Source: Selaginella moellendorffii
Lineage: Eukaryota; Streptophyta; Lycopodiopsida; Selaginellales; Selaginellaceae
Assembly (NCBI RefSeq): GCF_000143415.4
Contig: NW_003314300.1
Location: 1,596,230 to 1,660,229, forward strand
Direction of reading: 5' to 3'
Length of the DNA stretch: 64,000 nucleotides
The notes beneath the pieces were generated by a model. The model saw only the letters and a program-made list of their open reading frames with translations. It had not been told where the DNA came from and did not search any database. Position 1 is the first letter of the stretch, and every line of letters starts with the position of its first letter. A program made the position numbers and the translations under genes. Of the stretch, positions 1 to 12,345 are shown one piece after another.

Positions 1-1338
1 CTCTTTTTATATTACCTATAGGTAAAGGAATATTGTCTTTTGTAAGTTGTGTGATAGGGTGGTTAAATCCATTAATCATTTCCTTATCAGTGATGGCCGA
101 AAAATGTTGAGTTGTAGAGTATTTATATTAGACAGAAAGGTTGCCTATAATTCATTCATTTCTCACAAAGTTTAAACACCATAATTTTTTTTTAGAATTA
201 TTTCCTTAGCAGTGGTCTAAATTAGAGTATGAATCAACAAGGATGTTAATCTTTCCTAAGGAGGGGAGAGTGTTGTAAATGTGATTGCAAGTATTAAAAG
301 TTACATGTGAGTGAGTCTTTTCAAATATTTTTTCCTTACTACAATAATGGCAAGAGATTAGTATTGTTAATTCCCTTTTCAGTCTTTCTTATTCAAGTGT
401 TAATAAGCATTTATACTTGGCTAGGCAAATATAAGGAATTCCTAAGTGTTTATTTAGCTAAGTATATTTGGCTTGGTTTATTAGTACTCTTTTATTCTAT
501 CTTGCACTACCTTGACAAGAACCCTCATAATATTAATTTTAGTCCCTCAATACTCATTAAGTGATAGCTTACTATGTTAACCAAGACACACTTGCTATCA
601 TGCCCAATGTGTTAGTTCTATTTGGTCCTATTAGCTATTTATAAAAAGTGTCTATATCTATTAGTAAGGCATATATATGGAATGTAAAAATTGTTCTAAA
701 CACGATGGTGTTGCTCTCATGTTTAAATTCATAATATAACACCATTTTATATTTAATAAGTTTTCATAATTGTCTCAAAGACTAACTCCTATATCTAGGG
801 TGAAAGCCCAAAGTATGTATTTTTGGTGTGTGTGTGTGGGGGAGGGGGAGTATGTGCGGCTATAGAGGGTTCTAAATATATAGTAGAGATAATGGGTAGA
901 TCAAGTAAAACCAATCAATTTGAGGCATAATTTATATTTTTACTTGTATACCTGTTCTTGTTCTATATCTAGCTTGGGTCTAAGCCTAAGTTCCATACTA
1001 TACTAACTAGTGGAATATTCATATCCTTAAATTAGTTCACTAGTATGCTAAGATTGCCTTAAACTCCATTGGGCTTCATTTTATGTGTTGGTTTTGGCAT
1101 TGGGATGCTAATTACTTTAGAACTATTTTCATGTCATTCCATGTTTTAGTTCTTTCATTCCTTCACAAAGAGATAGATGGAGGTTTTGTAAAACTAGTGG
1201 CACTAGAGCAAGTGATGGCTTTGCATTGCTAGGCAGCTCAAAGCAACGAAAGCAACAATGGACTCAAAGCTTGTAGCAATGTTAGGGCAAAGTAATTGGG
1301 ACAAAGAGCTTACACAAAGATTTGCCATTCTTAAAGAG
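1..1338. other. AT-rich intergenic DNA, no gene seen
   Basis: This stretch is AT-rich with many stops in all frames. The only sizeable open frame (307-564, +) begins at a GTG, has a hydrophobic, low-complexity product and matches nothing I recognise. A short GT/G run lies near 826-850. Old repeat DNA is the likeliest content. Confidence 0.5.
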
Positions 1339-1880
1339 CAATTAAAGAGCAACTAAGTCATAGCGACGTGCTTGGTTGACTTCTACTGCAAAGTTGGAAG
1401 TATGGTCTCGGCTTAACAAGTTTTCAACTTGATTTTGTCGAAAGATCTTGTGGTTTGGACAGCATTTATAGCTGGATACAATTGTCAAGGAGATACTACC
1501 CCCATGTTTAAAAGAGCTCACAGTATAGGAGATCTCAACCTTCATCTTGATAGGTTTACATTCCTCTCAATCATCAACACTTGCAACTATGCAAGGCTTA
1601 TGAAACAAGGAAAGGAGTGCTTATATAATGGAGGATTTATCTTGGCAGTGAGCACTACTATAGAGTGGTTGATCTCTTAGGGTGAGTAATGAGACAATGA
1701 TGGTGTTAGAATTCATGCCTCTAGAGTCGAGTTGTGTAACTTAGACTACCATTCTGAGTGTATGCAAGAAGTGGAAAAATGTGTAAGTTGGGAAGATTGC
1801 ATATAACACTTTGGTGAAGATCGATAAGAGGAATAAAGTTGCATATATGCTTATAGCTAATCTATATGAAAATTAATATT
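1339..1880 (+). pseudogene. Decayed PPR protein fragment
   Basis: Conceptual reading, with at least one in-frame stop and frame changes, gives PPR-like phrases in the right order. First comes a 'VDFYCKVGSMVSA' helix followed by 'SKDLVVWTAFIAGYNCQGD'. Then comes 'FTFLSIINTCNYARLMKQGKE', then 'EHYY.VVDLLG', then a C-terminal E-type piece ending in 'VAYMLIANLYEN'. That order matches the C-terminal half of plant PLS-class PPR proteins. There is no start codon, a stop falls after 'MVSA', and the end is frameshifted, so this is a relic. Its base composition matches the AT-rich surroundings rather than the intact PPR genes further right, which suggests an old insertion. Confidence 0.7.
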
Positions 1881-2952
1881 TGCATATTTGCTGAAGGAAC
1901 AAAAGTTGGCAGCTGTGATATAAAAAACACTAAAATAGTACTCCATTATAATGTGTGATGTTGTGATAAGATGAGAAGCTCCTATTCAATACCTCAATTT
2001 TGATGATGGTGCTTCTTGTCCCACTTCTCCATAGATCACTCATGAATCATAATATTATAAAAGGAAAAGATTTATCTCATATAATATAAATATTTACATA
2101 AAACCATTGCTAGATTTGTGGTGATGGGCATCAGTCTTACATAGAAGCTTGAGGTGTCATGCCCTATGTATACATGGCATATCCTATGACAAAAATATAA
2201 TACACACAATCATATTTCAATTATTTATATAAAAATTTTAAAGTAATTATGTGCATAATTTAAATGCATCCAACTCAAAAAAATATATCCTTAAATGTGT
2301 AAATATATAATACTCCCATGTGCAAATGTGACATGAATAGTTCAAATTTTAATTCAAATTTGTACTAAAATGATTATTTTTAATTCAGAATAATTTTTTT
2401 AATTTGAATGTCAAAAACCCTGATCTGGGGCTGGATATAATATATTTTTGAATTAATGTTCTAGATCTTTCAATGCTACTCATGAAAGGAGTACTTTCAA
2501 TACCATAAATATTTGTATTGCAAAATTTTCATTTTTCTAAAATTCAATCAATGGCTAATAGAAGGAATTGGTACATAAAACAATTGAATATCCTAGATTT
2601 ATATATGTTATGTCTCTTGGTTAGTAGTGTACTATTTTGTATGGCTTGACTCATATCCTTTCTTTGATTTGAATCATTCAAATAAAATATTTTAGGAAGG
2701 CTAATTCCACTTAAACTAAGTGTTGATTAAAGAATATAAATATCTTCAGCAGAACTGGATTCCTTGCTAATATACTTCCCCAGCATATACCATTATCACA
2801 TCATTTTCGCAATTCCTACTAGGCTGAGCAAAAGTGGAAACCTGGATTTTCATCTTTATGTGGCTGGTTAGATTAAGAGGAAGTTTGTTGAAATTCAGAG
2901 CTTTTAAAAGTTATCACTTAACCTTGGAAGAATCACCAATTCAAGCATTAGT
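1881..2952. other. AT-rich intergenic DNA
   Basis: Very AT-rich, with poly-A and poly-T runs and no supported gene. An open frame at 2834-3019 (+) overlaps the 3' end of the Crinkler-RHS gene on the other strand and is probably a shadow. Confidence 0.5.
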
Positions 2953-5159
2953 TCAAGAACTTGCTGGGCTTCCACCAGCAGCCAACATTGCATTTATTAA
3001 CAATGCCTTGTTCTTGTAATCCTTGGGGTTGAGCCCGTAGTCCTGCTTCGCCATCTTGTCCAATTCCTTTCGTGTCAGAGCTAGAAGTCCAACACCATCA
3101 CCCTGCACTTCCGAGTAGCTGGTGTTCCATGTCCGGCTGCTTGTGATCTCAACTAGTACGCCGTAGTCCTCTGCAGCCAAGCCTGGAATTGCTTTGTCAT
3201 CAAAGGGTTGCACATGTAACACGTACTCTGGAGTCCCCCAAACAGTGCCATTTTTGAGCTGCTTAATACTGGCGAGCTGGACACTGCGGCTATATCCAGG
3301 CTGGGAGCTACACCCCACAAATGCGAAGTGAAGATTGATGTTCCCCAGATGCTTCTCTATGTCAGGAAACCAGAGCCGCAGAGAGGACAAGCTCATGAAC
3401 TGGTTGGCAGACTTCCGATGCTCATCTACGTTGACAGTGTACTGCAGCGCAATGATATTCACTGCTCCCGTTTCATCCACCCAGACGATCACAGCATCTA
3501 CGTCTGGAAAGCTTAAATCTCTGGGTTTGAAGTAGTAGCCTGTGTTGACGGCCATCTTCTTGATGCTTTCGATGCTCCTCGATGGAATTTTGTCAAACTC
3601 TTGCACCGTGATGGTTCCGCAAGCAGCATGTATATCACTGCCGAGACGCAATCCCTTCCTCGCAACTACTGCAGCCAGAACATCTTCACAGAGCTGGCCA
3701 ACAGTCGACCAGTTGATGCGGCCCTTATCTTGCAAAAGCCTGCTAGCATAAGCCATCCACGCCCCATCAGCGTAAGGTTTCACTGCTTCTTCCTTCTCAC
3801 GTACCGCATTCAAGTAGATCCTCTTGATAAAGCTGGAGCAGTACTCCCCCGTGCTGGCGTCGAGAACGTAAGTCGGATCCAGACGTGCCATATTTGCATC
3901 TGTTCTGCACGCACCTTGTACTTGTATCTTACTGGCCTTTTTCCGCACTTCATCAATCTCACTGTGTTGAGTAAAGGCCCGCAGAACGCAATCCCAATAC
4001 TCGTCCTCGTCGTTCAACATAGCTATCACTTCATCGGTTGCTTTCGAAGCCAGCGTTCGACCAAAGTACAACCACGCCGGCACGCCTGGAAATGTGTTTG
4101 TTTCAGGGACCACCAAGTCTCCAAGAACAGTCTCGCAGCAGGTGGCCATAACATCAAGGAAAAGCGGGACGAATCCAGTGTAAAGTTCGATGCTGGAGCG
4201 ACGGGCTGGAAGTTTACCAAGCAAGCAATTCCCAGCGAAGGTTGAGTACTCTTGCTGAAAAAAACATTCCAAGCGTAAAAACCGGGCACAAAATATTGGC
4301 AGCTTCTTACCTCGTCAAAGACAGCTTTCTGGCGTTTATAAGTGAACGATGGCAATTGATTCTTCCTGCTTAAAATACCTGCTTTCGGACTAGTGCACCA
4401 ACAAATTCTTGTACCCGCGCTCAAAAGGACGCGCAGATCCTTCTTCGCTGCCGACTTTGCATCGTGGTCATACACTGGCGTCCCAAGGAAATCACTTGGA
4501 TCAAGTGCCTCGCCTCCATCTATAAAGAAGTAAAACACTTCTGCTTTGTTCTTCTTGCGCTCCTTGATAAACCCAAGCGCCTCCTCCATCGACACGATGC
4601 TCGCGATGGCAGCTTCAGTCTCTTGCCAGCCGTCGACTTGCCTGATCTCGTCCACAAGATATGAGAAGAGAAGCGCGTTCTTGGTTGCCTCTACATGATC
4701 GATCAGGAACGTCTCTGCCCACAGAAAAACTGGCCGGTACTTCACACCCTCACGCAACTGGAGATGCATGCGCTTCTCTCGATTCTCCTCGTCGTCGGGA
4801 GTGTTGAGCCACTTGTAGAGAACACACGCCATGGCTCGAAAGTCGGATGACTTCCCAATGCCTTTGGGACCGAGAATCAAAACCTCACGACCAGAAATCC
4901 AGACGCCCAGGAGCTCAAACAGCGTATTCCCTCGACCCACGTAGTTGAGCGCCACCGGAGGCCTGCTAACCGGGTCTCCTATGCCTGGATATGGCAGGAG
5001 AGTGGACTTGCCTTTGATGAAGATATCGTCTTCATTCATGTCGAGGATGGTCTTCACCGCCTCCCTTGCTTCCTCTACCGTAACATAATCGCGGCTACGC
5101 TTGGCACACATCTCAACCAAAAACCCTAAGAGACGCTTCACAAGTTCCAAGACACTCAT
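2953..5159 (-). CDS. Crinkler-RHS-type P-loop NTPase with C-terminal REase-like domain
   Basis: Two exons (5159-4311 and 4254-2953) join across a 56-nt GT-AG intron (4255-4310) at a codon boundary ('VFDE|QEYSTF'), giving about 716 aa. The ATG at 5159 is chosen because the longer open frame starts at a GTG. The N-terminal half carries a Walker A motif 'GPKGIGKSS' and a Walker-B-like strand 'VFYFFIDGGEALDP'. The C-terminal half has 'FPDVDAVIVW...ALQYTVNVDEH', the D...Q-x-T pattern of the restriction-endonuclease fold in Crinkler/RHS proteins. No signal peptide or membrane segment is evident. The family is known from oomycete and fungal effectors and trypanosome RHS proteins, and also occurs in plants; a nuclear or immune role is inferred. 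A 3'-degenerate paralogue lies at 9593. The family call rests on motifs only. Confidence 0.7.
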
Positions 5160-5303
5160 TTTATGTGACACAAAATGTAACCCTCCATATTTTTAGGAAT
5201 CGGAAATAGATTTATGACGTGATTGAAAGCAGAGAACGACTGAGAAGGTCAAGCTGGTCAAATCTTACCTTCAAAAAACTTACTAACTGAGATCCTGAGC
5301 CTT

Positions 5304-6528
5304 TCAACAAGCTTGCACAACCTGGAGCATTGCCAGACATCAACGACGACTACACAAAAAAAGCAAACCTGTACAGCATTGTTGAGGTACTGGGTCCGAA
5401 TCGATTGCTTAAACACGGTCACCTGAATCCAATCTCTCGTAAGGCGAAAATATGTGACGTTGAATTCACCTTGGACAGGACGATGACTGCTCCTGGCACA
5501 ATGTCCCTGCCGAACTCAGTCTCGGCAAGCACTCTCTTGTGGACGGTTCCACCAATCGTGCCTGTCGGATCCTACTCCAGGAACTTTGCTCAAATTATGT
5601 TTTCTTTCCATGACGACTGTACCTTGAGTGTCACAAAAGCGTCTCCGCATCCATTTGGAGTACACGATTGGATTATCGCAAGCAGCTGATCGAGAAAACC
5701 ATGTAAACTACGGGGTAAAGAAGATGGTCGTCCAGATAATGGCAATATAGTTTACCTGGGGAATACGTTCGACACAAGAGGATGACTTGATATGGCTGAT
5801 TGTGGAATCACGGCGTGAGTACTTCACTGTCGTGGAAATCAAGTCATGAAAGAGAGAGAAGAAAGAAACAAGATGAGCTTACCCGGATCAATCTCGCCGA
5901 TCTGACAGTAGCGAAGGGCCGCCAGCCACGCAGAACTTCTAAAGTCCGAGTGATCAAAAGGATTTTCTTTGCGCGAAACTTCGCAAGGCTCTGATCGTTT
6001 TATGCCCAGCTGCATGGCCCCGGCTGGTCCTGGAATCGTGTAAGCAAGCTTTTGTGACTTTGCTCCAAAAATCTCTGGAGCACCAAAGTCGTTTTCTAAG
6101 CTCCGTTGTGGAGGTTCTTCGTCGGCTCTTGCAGGACTGCTGGCAACGTTGAGAGTCCTTGGCACAGTCCAGTCCCGACTATCCTCCATGTCCAGGAAAT
6201 CCAAGAACATCGGCTCCTCTGATGCGGTCTTGGCTTTCTTCTGGACGTTACCTTGATCGTTTTCTCGCAAAGATCGCTTGGCACTCGTGCCTAAGATCCT
6301 TGCGCTCTCTCCAAGGCCGAAATCCCGGAAATCAGAGCGGCTCGAGCTTGGATTTTCTGGAGGAGGCGAGACTGCCCGATCGCTACCCGCAAAACCCTGA
6401 CGGAAATCTGGAGTTGTTGTTGGCTCTGGCGTGCCAGCTGCTGCGATCGATTCACTGACCTCTTCTCGATCGCCATTCTTGAGGAACTCGCCAAGATCGA
6501 AGTCTACCTCAAAATCTTCGAGATCCAT
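5304..6528 (-). CDS. HROB: HROB-like homologous-recombination OB-fold protein
   Basis: I assembled six exons by frame: 6528-5883, 5826-5756, 5685-5623, 5571-5470, 5422-5369 and 5321-5304, with introns of 47-70 nt. The first exon is a disordered acidic N-terminus ('MDLEDFEVDFDLGEFL'). The spliced C-terminal part reads 'RIPQLLAIIQSCTPNG', 'GDAFVTLKDPTGTIGGTVHK', 'RDIVPGAVIVLSKVTVFK' and 'QYLNNAVQ'. That is the OB-fold core (DUF4539) of HROB/MCM8IP, which recruits the MCM8-MCM9 helicase in homologous recombination. The total of about 317 aa is short for the family. The ATG sits behind a TTG-started extension I do not use. The last 18-nt exon is the least certain part. It is divergent from DPE1. 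Confidence 0.8.
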
Positions 6529-6697
6529 AAACCCTAACCCCCAAAAAAGATGCAAGAGAATATTCAGTTTTCAAAACGATTCCAGAGAATATCCACTTTA
6601 TGATCCTGTCCATGTGTCATGCCACGTAGGCGAGGGCTAGAAAGGCGCTCTTTTTTCTCTTTTCTCGGGCGATAGTAGAATGCTGGCTTGATTGGCT
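6529..6697. promoter_or_regulatory. Shared divergent promoter, HROB-like / DPE1
   Basis: Only 169 bp separate the two start codons, so both 5' leaders and core promoters must lie here. The HROB side carries a 'ccctaaccc' telo-box-like motif immediately upstream of its ATG (6531-6539). No clear TATA box is visible for either gene. Shared regulation is inferred from spacing alone. Confidence 0.6.
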
Positions 6698-9424
6698 ATG
6701 GCGGCTTCCATTCGATGCCCTAGTTTCAATCCGTCCACAGCTCTTCGCCTGGAAGAATCGTCGGCATCGTCATCCGTGGTCGCGGCGCCATCGGCCACAG
6801 CAATCCAGGTGAGATTTCGCCGGATCCGTCCAGCAGCAGCGGCATTGAGCAGCATTTCTTGTTGCGATCCGGGGAGGTGTAGCTGTAGGGTTTATAGCGC
6901 TTTGCCAGGTTTTTCACATAGGGAATGGATCTCTAGAAAGGATTTCACGCATTGGAGCAGCAGACCGTCGAGAAGGAGAATGGCTTCCAGTGCTCTATCG
7001 CCGGGGGATGATTTGCCAGACGAGTATGAGAAGGATGATCCTTCAAAGAAGGCCATGCCCAGAAGAGCTGGGATTATTTTGCATCCTACTTCATTGCCTG
7101 GACCCCATGGGATTGGAGACCTTGGTCCAGACGCTTTTAGATTTCTCGATTGGCTCGAGTCTACTGGATGTCGCATTTGGCAGGTATTCTAGCTCTTTGT
7201 TTCGTTTGTCTTTGAATCATTCACTTATAGGAACTCAAGTTTGTGTTCTCGTAGGTTCTGCCATTGGTACCTCCTGGGAGAAAAGCCGGAGAGGATGGAT
7301 CGCCTTACGCTGGACAAGTAAGCGGCGTTTTTCTTTCATCCGAGATCTTATGTTTTGCGATTGACAGGATGCTAACTGCGGGAATACTCTTCTGATCTCG
7401 CTGACTGAACTCGTCAAAGATGGTCTTCTGGAAGAAGAAGATATTCCTGAGGCTATGTAAGCTGGCTTCTTTTCTTCCTTCGGAAATGACTTGTTGCTTA
7501 CAGACCTGTCGAGAAAATTAACTATGAAGCTGTAGCCGAGCTCAAGGATCCATTGATCCAAAAGGTCTGCCAGTTTCGTTTGCATCACCGCTTTATTCTT
7601 TCCCGTTGTTTCATAGGCTGCAAAGAATTTGGTGCAAAATGGAGGTTCTTTGAAGAAGGATCTCGAAACTTTTCGAAAGAGCCCCCAAATTGCATGTAAG
7701 TCCATGTTGTGCTTTTTAATGGATGCTCTAATCATGCACCAAATGTAGCCTGGCTGGAAGAAGCTGCTTTATTTGCAGCTATAGATTCACATCTCGATGA
7801 CGGAGCCTGGTGGCTATGGCCAGAGCCTCTACGAGATAGAAACCCTTCGGCACTAGATAAAGCTCGGAAAGAGCATAAAGACTTTGTAAGAACAAAGTGC
7901 TAGTTGTTCTAGTTCTAACTCGTTCTATTACAGATTGACGTTTTTATTGCGCAACAATTTTTGTTTCAAAAGCAGTGGCAAGCTTTGCATACGTACGCAA
8001 ATGAAAGAGGAATCAAGATTATTGGCGACATGCCGATTTACGTAGGAGGTCATAGTGCTGATGTTTGGGTCCATCGGACACAGTTTATGATGGTACGCTT
8101 CCATTTTCTTTTTCAAATACAAGGAAGAACTCAATATCTCGCAGGACGAAAAAACATGCGAACCCGTTCTAGTTAGCGGTGTTCCACCTGACTGTTTTAG
8201 TGAAACTGGCCAGCTATGGGGAAGGTGAGAGCTCCAAATATTTAAGTTGCACTTGCTTACCTTGTCTTTCAGTAATTTTCCAGCCCTTTATACAACTGGA
8301 AAGCGATGGCAAAAGATGGCTACAAGTGGTGGGCCTCAAGAATGAGGCGTGCTTTTGAGCTTTATGACGAGTTTCGAATCGATCACTTCCGTGGGCTTGC
8401 AGGATATTGGGCAGTTCCTGCTGGTATGTCCAAAACAACACTGCATATCAAGATATTTGCTGACATTCTTACGTTGCGTAACAGATGCTGAAACAGCAAT
8501 TGATGGTCGCTGGAAAGTAAGCTTTATGAGTCTGCATGATGATAGTACCTAAAATCGAATTGCAGATGGGACCAAGAGTCGAGTTTTTCAACGCTATAAA
8601 GAAAGCCGTGGGGAAAAAGATTGACATCATTGCCGAAGACCTGGTAAGGACATCCTTTTGAAAGCAAACTAGCGCTCATGCTATGCGCAGGGGATCATAA
8701 CCACGGACGTTGTGGAGCTTAGAAAGGCGATTGAAGCGCCGGGCATGGTTGTGCTACACTTCGGTATGGTTCCAGCGTTATACTTATTCTTTCACTCTAA
8801 TGTATCCAATGCAGCCTTTGGGAACAACCCAACGAATCCTCACATATTGCACAACCACGAGGTAGACCAAGTTGTTTACCCGGGAACGCACGACAATGAC
8901 ACAGTAATTAACTCTTAACTCTGGATGCTTGTTTTGCCGACTAATCCATGTCTTTTAGAGTGTTGGATGGTGGTCTAAAGCGAGCGAAGAAGACAAGGAA
9001 AAGGTGTGCTTTTAATTTTCGTGAACGCAGTGGTTTTCTAACAAGTTTAACGTGCCTACAGGCAAGAAGTTACTTGCGCCTGGAAGACGAGGACGCCGTC
9101 TCCTGGGAGCTCATGAGGGCGGCATTCTCGTCCGTGGCACGCACGGCAATCATCCCAATGCAAGACGTCTTGAGCCTCGACAGCGATGCTCGGATGAACA
9201 CACCGGCGGTGAAGGTAAGTACCAACACAGCGTGGTATCTTCGTTGCAAGCAGTACGCTGACGAGCTCTTCTACTTTGGCTAGTCTGGGAACTGGGCATG
9301 GAGGATCGGCGAGAGCTCCATCTTTGACGAGCTCACAGAAGAAGGCGAGAGAATCAGAGGACTTCTTCACGAGTACAACCGGTTGCCGCGCTCGGAAGAA
9401 GAGCATCGTTTGATTGAAAAATAA
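6698..9424 (+). CDS. DPE1: Plastid 4-alpha-glucanotransferase (disproportionating enzyme)
   Basis: A GH77 amylomaltase that moves glucan segments between malto-oligosaccharides during starch breakdown. I can place 16 exons with introns of about 45-75 nt: 6698-7183, 7255-7317, 7368-7456, 7504-7564, 7617-7695, 7749-7885, 7934-8092, 8145-8224, 8284-8423, 8485-8516, 8566-8643, 8691-8763, 8815-8903, 8959-9003, 9062-9213 and 9284-9424, about 634 aa. The Ser/Arg-rich first ~110 residues look like a plastid transit peptide. After them come 'RRAGIILHPTSLPGPHGIGD', 'DANCGNTLLISL', the nucleophile motif 'DEFRIDHFRG', the acid/base Glu in 'IDIIAEDLG', and 'GTHDNDT'. It ends 'RLPRSEEEHRLIEK'. All catalytic motifs are present and no frame breaks were seen. 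The ATG at 6698 is preferred to the TTG two codons earlier. Confidence 0.95.
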
Positions 9425-9443
9425 GTTTTTGGTCGTTGGGCCG

Positions 9444-9484
9444 TTGACCGTTGAACAGGCATTGACCGGTCATAGTTTTTGACC
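9444..9484 (+). promoter_or_regulatory. Three W-box cores upstream of the second Crinkler-RHS copy
   Basis: TTGACC occurs at 9444-9449, 9462-9467 and 9479-9484, 109-149 bp before the ATG at 9593. Two more copies on the minus strand (5247-5252 and 5256-5261) lie about 90 bp upstream of the intact copy. TTGAC[CT] is the binding core of WRKY transcription factors. Function is inferred from the motif only. Confidence 0.5.
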
Positions 9485-9592
9485 ATTTAATGATTCAGAG
9501 AATTGGCGCGAACTCTTTGAATTTAGGCCGTTGGATGTAGGGTTTAGGGTTCTTGGTGTCTTTAGGGTTTTTTAGGTATTGTAGGTGCTTGG

Positions 9593-11330
9593 ATGGGTAC
9601 CAAGCGCGAATATGTTACGCTAGAGGAAGCAAGGGAGGCGGTGAGGACCATCCTCGACATGAATGAAGACGATGTCTTCATCAAAGGAAAGTCCACTCTC
9701 CTGCCATATCCAGGCATAGGAGAGCCGGTTAGCAGGCCTCCGGTGGAGCTCAACTACGTGGGTCGAGGGAACACGCTGTTTGAGCTCCTGGGCACCTGGA
9801 TTTCTGGGCGTGAGGTTTTGATCGTCGGTCCCAAGGGCATTGGGAAGTCATCCGACTTTAGAGCCATGGCGTGTGTTCTCTACAAGTGGCTCAACACTCC
9901 CGACGACGAGGAGAACCGAGAGAAGCGCATGCATCTCCAGTTGCGTGAGGGTGTGAAGTACCGGCCGGTTTTCCTGTGGGCAGAGACGTTCCTGATCGAT
10001 CAGGTGGAGGCAACCAAGAACGCGCTCCTCTTCTCATATCTTGTGGACGAGATCAGGCAAGTCGACGGCTGGGAAGAGACTGAGGCTGCCATCGCGAGCA
10101 TCGTGTCGATGGAGGAGGCGCTTGGGTTTATCAAGGAGCGCAAGAAGAACAGAGCAGAAGTGTTTTACTTCTTTATAGACAGAGGCGAGGCACTTGATCC
10201 AAGTGATTTCCTTGGGAAGCCAGTGTATGACCACGACGCAAAGTTGGCAGCGAAGAAGGATCTGCGCGTCCTTCTGAGCGCGGGTACAAGAATTTGTTGG
10301 TGCACTAGTCCGAAAGCTGGTATTTTAAGCAGGAAGAATCAATTGCCATCGTTCACTTATAAACGCCAGAGAGCTGTCTTTGACGAGGTAAGAAGCTGCC
10401 AATATTTTGTTCATGGCTTTCATGCCTGAAAGCTTTGTTTCAGGAAGAGTATTCCACCTTCTCTGGGAATTGCGTGCTTGGTAAACTTCCAGCTCGTCGT
10501 TCCAGCATCGAATACTACACTGGACTCGTCCCGCTTTTCCTTGATGCTATGTCCGCCTGCTGCGAGACTGTTCTTCGAGACTTGGCGCTCGCGGAAACTG
10601 ACACACTTGAAGGCATGCCGTCGTGGATGCAATATGGTCGAAGGAAGACATTACAAGCAACCAATGAAATGATAGCCATGCTGAACGACGAAGATGAGTA
10701 TTGGGATCGCGTTCTGCGGGCGTTTGCTCAACACAGTGAGATTGATGAGGTGCGGAAAAGGGCCAGTAAGATACAAGTACAAGGTGCGTGCAGAACAGAT
10801 GCAGATATGGCACGTCTGGACCCGACTTACGTTCTCGACGCCAGCACGGGGGAGTACTGCTCCAGCTACATCAAGAGGATCTACTTGAATGTAGTGTGCG
10901 AGAAAGAAGAGACGGTGAGGCCTTTGGATGGCTTATGCTAGAAGGATTGCGTCTCGGTGCAGGACTTTGACAGGGTTCCATTGAGGAGCATCGGAAACAT
11001 CAAGAAGATGAAGGTCAGCACAGGCTATTACTTCAGGCCCAGGGATGGAAGTTTTCCGGGTGGATGTGACGGGATCATAGCGCTGCATTACACGTAGATG
11101 AGCACCTCCTCAAGTCTGTCAACCAGTTCATGAGTATGCCATTGCTGCAGTACGACATAGAGAGGCATCTGAGAAGCATCAATCTTCACATCGCACTTGT
11201 GGGGTGTATCCCCGCTGGGATATTGCCAAGCATTTCATGAAGAAGTTCAAGAGAAGCTCAAGAATGACTACATGTTACATGTGCAACCCTTCAATGATAA
11301 GACATTTCCAGATGAGGACTATTGTGAGAC
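9593..11330 (+). pseudogene. Degenerate second copy of the Crinkler-RHS-type gene
   Basis: Exon 1 (9593-10387), the 56-nt intron (10388-10443) and the start of exon 2 match the gene at 2953-5159 almost residue for residue, including 'GPKGIGKSSD'. Collinearity fails near 10930, after 'MAYA': about 35 codons are missing relative to the intact copy. Downstream homology ('QDFD.VPLRSI', 'TGYYFRPRDGSFP') sits in another frame and is broken by stops near 11097. The REase-like part is therefore lost, and a read-through product would be a truncated NTPase of about 430 aa. It could still be expressed, since the 5' end and promoter look sound. Confidence 0.85.
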
Positions 11331-12172
11331 TATTGTGTGATATCACATGGAGCATGAGCTATCTTGATGGATTTAATTTGATTTGATCCATTGAAATTAA
11401 TTTCAATGTGATCTAAAAAGAAATTACAACATTTATCAATTATTTTTCTTTCAAGTTATGCATGGTATAACAACTATATTGTAGATTGAGATGTGAAATC
11501 TTTCAAGGAAATTTATAATTTTGCATTTTGCATTTGAAAGCTATGAAAAGAAATAACAATAAATGAGATAAATGAGATAAAGATGAATGGGGTTCATAGC
11601 AAATGTATAAAACTTTATATTGTATAACATATTAAAAAATCCTTTATGCAAATTTTAAATTTATAATTAATAAAATATTATTATATTATTATATATAATT
11701 AAAATTAAATATCAATAAAAAATTTAAATTTATTTTAAGAAATAAAAAAATACTATTAAAATTTTGACATTTTTCTTTTGAATACCAAAAATTATTCAAG
11801 TACTTAGAAAATAAAAACTAAACCACATGAATATCTGTGTTACTTTTTATATTTTTGATGAGTTCAATCTCTAAATTTAATGAGGTGTAAAATTTATTTT
11901 TAAAGATTACTTTTAAATGCAAAGAAGAATAAATAATTTAAATATTATTTTAACATATTTAATAAAACATAATATTTAGCATCAGCCACCTTTATGCCTC
12001 TAGAAAGGTGTTAATGATAAATGCAAGGCTTGTGCTAAATGCAAAAGCCGTGTTTCCGCCATGATTATTTTATTTATACTAATAAAATTAAAATATTTTC
12101 TTTCATTAAATACTAAGTTTTTTAGAAAGTAGTACAAAAACTCAACCATATAAATTTTTGTATTACTCCATA
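11331..12172. other. AT-rich repeat-like DNA
   Basis: Extremely AT-rich with long A/T runs and no coding signal. It ends at the 5' LTR of the retrotransposon. Confidence 0.5.
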
Positions 12173-12345
12173 TATGAGGGCCAAGTGTACGGCTATGATG
12201 CCATATACTAATATTAACATAGTGGGATTTGATAATTGTCAGATTGGTTTCAATCCGGACTACTCACTCTTGTATATAAACTAGGGATTTTGGGATAATT
12301 GATATACACATTTTTTATATTCCCTTTCCATATTTCAAGCATTCA
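12173..12345 (+). repeat. 5' LTR
   Basis: Homologous over its whole length to 20399-20572. It starts TATGAGGGCCAAG (the 3' LTR has TGTGAGGG) and ends ...CATTCA. A TATA-like 'tgtatataaa' lies near 12271. Roughly 30 differences separate the two LTRs, nearly all transitions. Confidence 0.85.

Noticed and set aside
4026-4310. Continuation of the first Crinkler-RHS exon into a different C-terminus
   Set aside because: It reads through the 56-nt intron in the wrong frame. Splicing at 4310/4255 gives the frame conserved in the second copy.
5171-5171. Upstream GTG/TTG starts for several genes (for example at 5171, 6555, 33492 and 6692)
   Set aside because: Plant nuclear genes normally start at ATG, and a suitable ATG lies a few codons downstream in each case.
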